In this document: piece after piece, positions 32,381 to 36,570 of the stretch
Layout of the letters: every line of letters starts with the position of its first letter
How positions within the stretch are numbered: position 1 is the first letter of the stretch
Assembly (NCBI GenBank): GCA_002634395.1
Contig: NSJM01000026.1
Span: forward strand, 1-36,570
Direction of reading: 5' to 3'
Source: Candidatus Methylomirabilis sp.
Lineage (GTDB): Bacteria; Methylomirabilota; Methylomirabilia; Methylomirabilales; Methylomirabilaceae
DNA: 36,570 nucleotides
Translations under genes and position numbers: made by a program
The notes under the pieces: generated by a model
Database searches by the model: none
What the model was told of the DNA's origin: nothing
What the model saw: the letters and a program-made list of their open reading frames with translations, nothing else

Positions 32381-34996
32381 ATGGCGAGCAACAAGATTCT
32401 TATTCGGGGCGCGCGAGAGCACAACCTCCAGTCGATCGACCTGGAGATCCCTCGGGATAAGCTTGTGGTGATCACCGGCGTCTCCGGCTCGGGGAAGTCG
32501 TCGCTGGCCTTCGACACCATCTATGCTGAGGGGCAGCGTCGCTACGTCGAGTCGCTGTCCACCTACGCCCGTCAGTTTCTGGAGCAGATGGATAAACCGG
32601 ACGTGGACCTGATCGAGGGGCTCTCGCCGGCGATCTCCATCGAGCAGAAGACCACCAGCAAAAACCCCCGTTCAACCGTCGCGACAGTGACGGAGATCTA
32701 TGATTATCTCCGTCTTCTGTTTGCTCGGGTGGGTAAGCCGCACTGCTACGCCTGCGGCAAACCGATCGCGTCCCAGACGGTGCAGCAGATCGTGGACCAG
32801 GTGATGACGCTGCCGGATGGAAGTAAGTTCCAGATCCTGGCCCCGGTCGTGCGAGGGCGGAAGGGGGAATACCGCCAGATCTTCGCTGACCTGCGCCGGC
32901 AGGGGTTCGTGCGCGTCCGTGTCGACGGCAAGCTTCGGGAGCTTGAGGAATCGATCGAACTGGCCAAAAACAAGAAGCATACGATCGAGGTCGTGGTAGA
33001 TCGGCTCGTTTTGAAGACGGATATTCGAAAACGACTGGCCGATTCGCTCGAGACTGCGCTCAAGCTCAGCGAGGGGATTGTGGTTGTCAATCTCCTCGAG
33101 CCGTCGAAGGATCTGACCTTCTCCGAGCGACTGGCCTGCATCGACTGTGGCGTCAGCTATCCGGAGATCAGCCCTCGCATCTTCTCCTTTAATAATCCGC
33201 ACGGCGCCTGTCCTACGTGCGACGGCCTGGGCACAAAGCTGGACGGTCGGATGGACGATCTTCCCGGTATCCTGGAGCCGTGGCACGGGGGTCCGAACAT
33301 CCACTATCTGGACCGCCGCTACAAGGAGACCTCCTCGTCCAAGGTGCGGGAGGAGATCGAAAACTACGTCAAGCGGTTGGCCAGCATCCGCCCCTGTCCG
33401 TCTTGTCAAGGGGCGCGCCTGCGGCGGGAGTCGCTGGCCATCAAGGTAGATGGCAAGTCCATCGCGGACGTGACGCGCTACTCAGTTAAGGCGGGACTGC
33501 AGTTCTTCCAGGACCTGCAGCTCAGCGAAAAAGACCGTGAGATTGCCCGCCGCATCCTGAAGGAACTGCGGGAGCGTCTGACGTTCCTCGTGAACGTCGG
33601 CCTCGATTACCTGACCCTGAACCGAACGGCGGCCACTCTGGCCGGCGGAGAGGCGCAGCGGATCCGGTTGGCGACTCAGATCGGCAGTTCGCTGGTGGGT
33701 GTCCTGTACATCCTGGACGAGCCGAGTATCGGCCTGCATCAACGGGATAATGCTCGCCTCCTGGATACCCTGAAGCGGCTCCGCGATCTGGGGAACACCG
33801 TCCTGGTCGTGGAGCATGACGAAGAGACGATCCGCGACGCCGACTACGTCATCGATCTGGGTCCAGGGGCAGGGGTCTCTGGTGGGCGAGTCGTCGCGTG
33901 CGGCAGCCCCCGCGACATCATCCGACACAAGAGCTCGCTGACCGGTCAGTACCTGTCTGGACGCCTGACGATCCCTGTTCCTGCCCTTCGGCGGCGAGGG
34001 AACGGTCTTATCCTCACCATCGTTGGGGCGCGAGAACATAACCTCAAGAACATCGAGGTGGAGATCCCCTTGGGCGTGTTGACCTGCGTGACCGGCGTCT
34101 CCGGTTCCGGGAAGAGCACCCTGGTGAATGAGATCCTGCGACGAGCGCTCGATCGCCAACTCTACGGCTCTCGGGAGCGGCCGGGTGAGCACGACAAGAT
34201 CCTTGGCGCCGAGCATATCGACAAGGTGATTGACATCGATCAATCGCCCATCGGCCGTACCCCGCGTAGTAACCCGGCTACCTACACAGGAGTTTTTGGT
34301 TTCATCAGGGAGCTGTACGCGCTGGTTCCGGAATCGCGTATCCGAGGCTATAAGCTCGGCCGCTTCAGTTTCAATGTCAAAGGCGGTCGATGTGAGGCCT
34401 GTCAGGGCGACGGGCTGATCCAAATCGAGATGCACTTTCTCCCCGACGTCCACGTCACCTGTGAGGTCTGCAAGGGAGCCCGATACAATCGGGAGACGCT
34501 GGAGATTGTCTATAAGGGCAAGAGCATTGCCGATGTATTGGACATGACCGTGGAAGAGGCGCTGGCCTTCTTCCAGCCCGTCCCCAAGATCAAGGAGAAG
34601 CTCCAGACCCTCTTTGACGTGGGTCTTGGTTATATCAAACTGGGCCAGTCGGCTACGACGCTTTCTGGTGGTGAGGCGCAGCGGGTCAAGCTGTCGCGGG
34701 AACTCAGCAAACGGGGGACCGGCCAGACCTTGTATATCCTTGATGAGCCGACTACCGGACTGCACTTCCATGACATCAGCCAGCTCCTGGAGGTCCTGCA
34801 CCGCCTAACCGATGTCGGCAATACCGTCCTGGTGATCGAGCACAATCTGGAGGTCATCAAGACGGCCGACTGGATCATCGACCTGGGCCCGGAGGGCGGG
34901 GATGAGGGAGGGCAGGTCGTCGTAGCAGGACAGCCGGAGGATGTGGCGACCCATCCGACCTCGTACACCGGCCAGTTTCTCAAACGGGTGCTGTAA
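32381..34996 (+). CDS. uvrA: Excinuclease ABC subunit A, shortened in the insertion domain
   Basis: An 871-residue UvrA, the damage-recognition ATPase of nucleotide excision repair. It has both ABC modules: [14 protein letters not shown] (Walker A 1, about 30-42), LAGGEAQR and [12 protein letters not shown]; then [13 protein letters not shown] (Walker A 2), [15 protein letters not shown] and [15 protein letters not shown]. Zinc cysteines are present in [18 protein letters not shown] and [17 protein letters not shown]. Between [13 protein letters not shown] and RRYKET only about 27 residues occur where UvrA normally has about 98, a shortfall of roughly 71, accounting for the length below the usual 940. 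The deletion is in frame and the stop is natural. The start [15 protein letters not shown] is standard, with AGGAG upstream. Confidence 0.95.
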   Translation: MASNKILIRGAREHNLQSIDLEIPRDKLVVITGVSGSGKSSLAFDTIYAEGQRRYVESLSTYARQFLEQMDKPDVDLIEGLSPAISIEQKTTSKNPRSTVATVTEIYDYLRLLFARVGKPHCYACGKPIASQTVQQIVDQVMTLPDGSKFQILAPVVRGRKGEYRQIFADLRRQGFVRVRVDGKLRELEESIELAKNKKHTIEVVVDRLVLKTDIRKRLADSLETALKLSEGIVVVNLLEPSKDLTFSERLACIDCGVSYPEISPRIFSFNNPHGACPTCDGLGTKLDGRMDDLPGILEPWHGGPNIHYLDRRYKETSSSKVREEIENYVKRLASIRPCPSCQGARLRRESLAIKVDGKSIADVTRYSVKAGLQFFQDLQLSEKDREIARRILKELRERLTFLVNVGLDYLTLNRTAATLAGGEAQRIRLATQIGSSLVGVLYILDEPSIGLHQRDNARLLDTLKRLRDLGNTVLVVEHDEETIRDADYVIDLGPGAGVSGGRVVACGSPRDIIRHKSSLTGQYLSGRLTIPVPALRRRGNGLILTIVGAREHNLKNIEVEIPLGVLTCVTGVSGSGKSTLVNEILRRALDRQLYGSRERPGEHDKILGAEHIDKVIDIDQSPIGRTPRSNPATYTGVFGFIRELYALVPESRIRGYKLGRFSFNVKGGRCEACQGDGLIQIEMHFLPDVHVTCEVCKGARYNRETLEIVYKGKSIADVLDMTVEEALAFFQPVPKIKEKLQTLFDVGLGYIKLGQSATTLSGGEAQRVKLSRELSKRGTGQTLYILDEPTTGLHFHDISQLLEVLHRLTDVGNTVLVIEHNLEVIKTADWIIDLGPEGGDEGGQVVVAGQPEDVATHPTSYTGQFLKRVL

Positions 34997-35031
34997 GGTT
35001 CAGTCAAGGTAAGAGTGAATGGAGGGGAAAG

Positions 35032-35239
35032 ATGCCTGTTCCGACAACCGGTCGAAAAACTCTTATGGAGAAGATCGCGACCCTGCCTCCAGAGAAGGTG
35101 GCTGAAGTGGAAGATTTCGTGGATTTCTTACGCCTGCGTAGCCAGGACCGCGATGACCCAGGCCGCGGCCAAGTTGGCTGAGGAGACCTTTCGAAGGGTC
35201 TGGGATAACCCTGACGATGCCGCTTATGACCAGCTATGA
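35032..35239 (+). pseudogene. DUF2281-like antitoxin, frameshifted
   Basis: From ATG 35032 (GGAGGGG upstream) the frame gives MEKIATLPPEKVAEVEDFVD then FLRLRSQDRDD and ends at TGA 35179-35181. The natural continuation, AMTQAAAKLAEETFRRVWDN with PDDAAYDQL, lies in the next frame and ends at 35237-35239. Together they match DUF2281-type antitoxins. A loss of two bases or gain of one near 35150 explains the break. Confidence 0.65.
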
Positions 35240-35307
35240 GCTTGGCGACATCGTCTTGGTTCCTTTTCCCTTTACCGATCAGACAACCACCAAGAGACGC
35301 CCGGCTT
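35226..35307 (+). pseudogene. PemK/MazF-type toxin, N-terminal fragment
   Basis: The ATG at 35226 overlaps the antitoxin end and opens MTSYELGDIVLVPFPFTDQT and TTKRRPA, the start of PemK/MazF-like mRNA-cleaving toxins. After RRPA the resemblance stops, and the frame runs on only to a TGA near 35380. I place the break near base 35307. Confidence 0.65.
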
Positions 35308-35460
35308 GCACTCCACGCAAGGGTTATAGTCGATCGGCTTGTCGCAAGCGGTCACCTCCGCGCCCATCAGGATGGTCCCAAGAAGGATGAAACTTCCGAA
35401 TCTTGGATGAATGACATTGCGATTGCAGTGCTAGGCACGCCGTCGGCGCCGGCACCACCA
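35308..35460 (-). pseudogene. Fragment of a small exported-type protein
   Basis: Read on the minus strand, this stretch encodes FGSFILLGTILMGAEVTACD, then KPIDYNPCVECK, which looks like the start of a secreted or lipoprotein gene with cysteines (lipobox-like VTAC). It has no clear start codon in frame, and ends abruptly where the toxin fragment begins. Low certainty. Confidence 0.35.
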
Positions 35461-35505
35461 GCCTAACGAATAGAGCCTAACGCTCGGCTCGCTGGCCACA
35501 AATAA
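35461..35505. other. Short junction region with two GCCTAAC copies
   Basis: GCCTAAC occurs at 35461-35467 and 35475-35481. The first resembles an attC R'' box, but no matching R' box or palindromic arms follow, so no attC is claimed. Confidence 0.3.
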
Positions 35506-35546
35506 AACCCTCTCACGAACATTGACCCTATCATCGCAAGAGGGTT
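35506..35546 (-). terminator. Terminator of the secreted-protein gene
   Basis: AACCCTCT (35506-35513) pairs with AGAGGGTT (35539-35546) over a 25-base loop. In the minus direction TTATTT follows; in the plus direction a T-run at 35549-35554 follows, so it could act both ways. Confidence 0.5.
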
Positions 35547-35567
35547 AATTTTTTGTCAAGAATATGT

Positions 35568-36350
35568 TCAGGCCACTTTCTTCTTTCGTCTTACATAGAG
35601 TACGGTACCAACGGCCATACCTGTAACGGCCGTTGCCAGAATCGCTGGATTGCTCATCATAGACGACGAAGCGCCACCACGACTTCTTGTTGTCTTGAGT
35701 CCAACTGTAAAGGGGAAGCTGAAGGTGGAGTCATAGGCATGGTACGCCTCCTCCTCTGCCGTACTGGCGTGTTTCTCGGTCACCGCCGCGGCCCCATCAC
35801 CATCGTGACCATGGCCTACCACCTCTGCGGCGCCTCCGGCGTGGGTACCATACGCCGCATGTTCCTCAACCTCCACGACTGCCCTGTATTTCCCTGCCTT
35901 CGCAAAATCCGTCTCCGCTTTCACGACACCTGAAGGATAAACTTGTTGTGGAATATACAGGACCGTTTCGGAGTCGCCGCGCTCCGAGGCCTCAACAACG
36001 CGAACCGCCACCGGGACCCTTCGCAGCACAGTACTGATGAGATCAAAAGTCAGCGTCGCCTTACCTGTTCTCGGGATATCTCGGCAGTGGGACTGAAACT
36101 CTTCCTTCGTGGCATCCAGGTACCGCCCTAGATCCGCATCCTTGAGTTCCTTGATATGAGCAAACTGAGTGGCTGCGCCTGCAGTCGCATGCTGATAAGC
36201 GCTGAAATGGATGAAATACTGCCCCTTCTCCATCGAGCAGAGATCATTCTCTGTGATCCCACCCATGCTGCCCCCACCGTGGGCCCATGCCTGCGACACT
36301 CCAAACGCAGCCATCAGGATCGCACACCCAATTGCAGCTACATACTTCAT
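35568..36350 (-). CDS. Secreted protein with C-terminal membrane anchor, function unknown
   Basis: A 260-residue exported protein I do not recognise. Residues 1-23 are a signal peptide (KYVAAIGCAILMAAFGVSQA, cleavage after AWA). The mature part has Cys38 and Cys86, an alpha-helical stretch FSAYQHATAGAATQFAHIKE, and a beta-sandwich-like segment VAVRVVEASERGDSETVLYI followed by KYRAVVEVEEHA. A low-complexity loop is Gly, His and Asp rich (EVVGHGHDGDG). The C-terminus, NPAILATAVTGMAVGTVLYV then RRKKKVA, is a single transmembrane anchor with a positive tail, leaving the bulk outside. GGAAGGAGGT in good position supports 36350; the ORF's longer start is not used. A terminator-like hairpin follows the gene. 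Confidence 0.7.
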   Translation of the reverse strand: MKYVAAIGCAILMAAFGVSQAWAHGGGSMGGITENDLCSMEKGQYFIHFSAYQHATAGAATQFAHIKELKDADLGRYLDATKEEFQSHCRDIPRTGKATLTFDLISTVLRRVPVAVRVVEASERGDSETVLYIPQQVYPSGVVKAETDFAKAGKYRAVVEVEEHAAYGTHAGGAAEVVGHGHDGDGAAAVTEKHASTAEEEAYHAYDSTFSFPFTVGLKTTRSRGGASSSMMSNPAILATAVTGMAVGTVLYVRRKKKVA

Positions 36351-36570
36351 GACCCTACCTCCTTCCTTCTCCCTCGCCCCTTCTTGGCCTTTCCGTCCTC
36401 GAATCCCCATCTGATCGAAACCCTCCGCGACGGCCCCGGGCTTAGGGAAGGGGGGGCCAGAAGCCACCCCCTTCCACTATTTGGACGTGCGGACTTCGAG
36501 GACCTTCAACAAACGATCCTCAACGTGTGTGTTCATTCATGCCGCCAACTGACTCAGGCTTTTGGTGGAT
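36351..36570. other. Right-edge intergenic region with GC hairpin
   Basis: No gene reaches the edge that I can support. GGAAGGGGGGGCC and its near-complement form a hairpin at about 36446-36475 without a T-run. The start of the minus-strand gene's transcript must lie here, but no convincing promoter is visible. Confidence 0.45.

Noticed and set aside
33482-34801. A 439-codon open frame on the minus strand across uvrA
   Set aside because: It lies wholly inside uvrA, whose motifs are all in the plus frame; high GC at third positions produces long antisense frames.
35461-35481. Two GCCTAAC copies as attC sites
   Set aside because: They fit the R'' box only; no complementary arms or GTTRRRY follow within a plausible distance.

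Overview
The window is a GC-rich, gene-dense bacterial chromosome segment of 36.6 kb with no rRNA, no phage and no complete transposase. Gene content (four U32-family proteins, an RPH-like dikinase, a catabolic-type acetolactate synthase, secreted and lipid-anchored proteins) and the many short palindromic intergenic elements suggest a Gram-negative environmental bacterium. My best guess is an NC10/Methylomirabilota-like organism, but this is inference from overall style; no marker gene here proves it.

Layout. 137-3618: aldehyde dehydrogenase, AlsS-type acetolactate synthase and a VOC/glyoxalase gene, a short operon for pyruvate and reactive-carbonyl handling. 3693-5291: a tandem SagB-type nitroreductase. 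5562-6929: an odd KAP P-loop NTPase fused to a truncated formylglycine-generating-enzyme (FGE) fold. 7074-7729: a broken AbrB/PIN toxin-antitoxin pair on the minus strand. 7889-11582: RNase Z-like hydrolase, Spy-like periplasmic protein, PdxA (minus), BON lipoprotein, small membrane protein. 11805-13621: PAS-LuxR regulator followed closely by a HisC-like aminotransferase.

13998-21842 is the most interesting part: six co-directional genes encoding one UbiV-like U32 protein, three mutually paralogous U32 proteins that share an exact four-cysteine spacing (C-X3-C-X29-C-X3-C), a solute-binding-protein-fold protein without a signal peptide, and a three-part PEP-synthase/rifampin-phosphotransferase-like enzyme. 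I infer an undescribed oxygen-independent (Fe-S U32) biosynthetic or modification pathway whose product cannot be read from sequence.

22031-26726: lipoprotein alpha/beta hydrolase behind a near-consensus sigma-70 promoter, a Yip1-like membrane protein, and two SDR-type proteins (TIGR01777-like and YeeZ-like), interspersed with palindromic repeats. 26804-28643 is an accessory patch: a zinc-ribbon gene remnant, an unrecognised gene followed directly by an attC-like site, and degraded sequence. 28644-34996: MFS transporter, nucleotide-sugar epimerase (minus), tRNA-Leu(GAG) (minus), a lipoprotein, a MITE-like element, and uvrA, which lacks about 70 residues of the usual insertion after its first zinc module. 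35032-35460 holds a second broken toxin-antitoxin pair cut at a rearrangement junction, and 35568-36350 a secreted, C-terminally anchored protein.

Two themes run through the window: a dense load of short palindromic elements (one of them inside a coding sequence, in frame), and decayed toxin-antitoxin or accessory genes at element boundaries.
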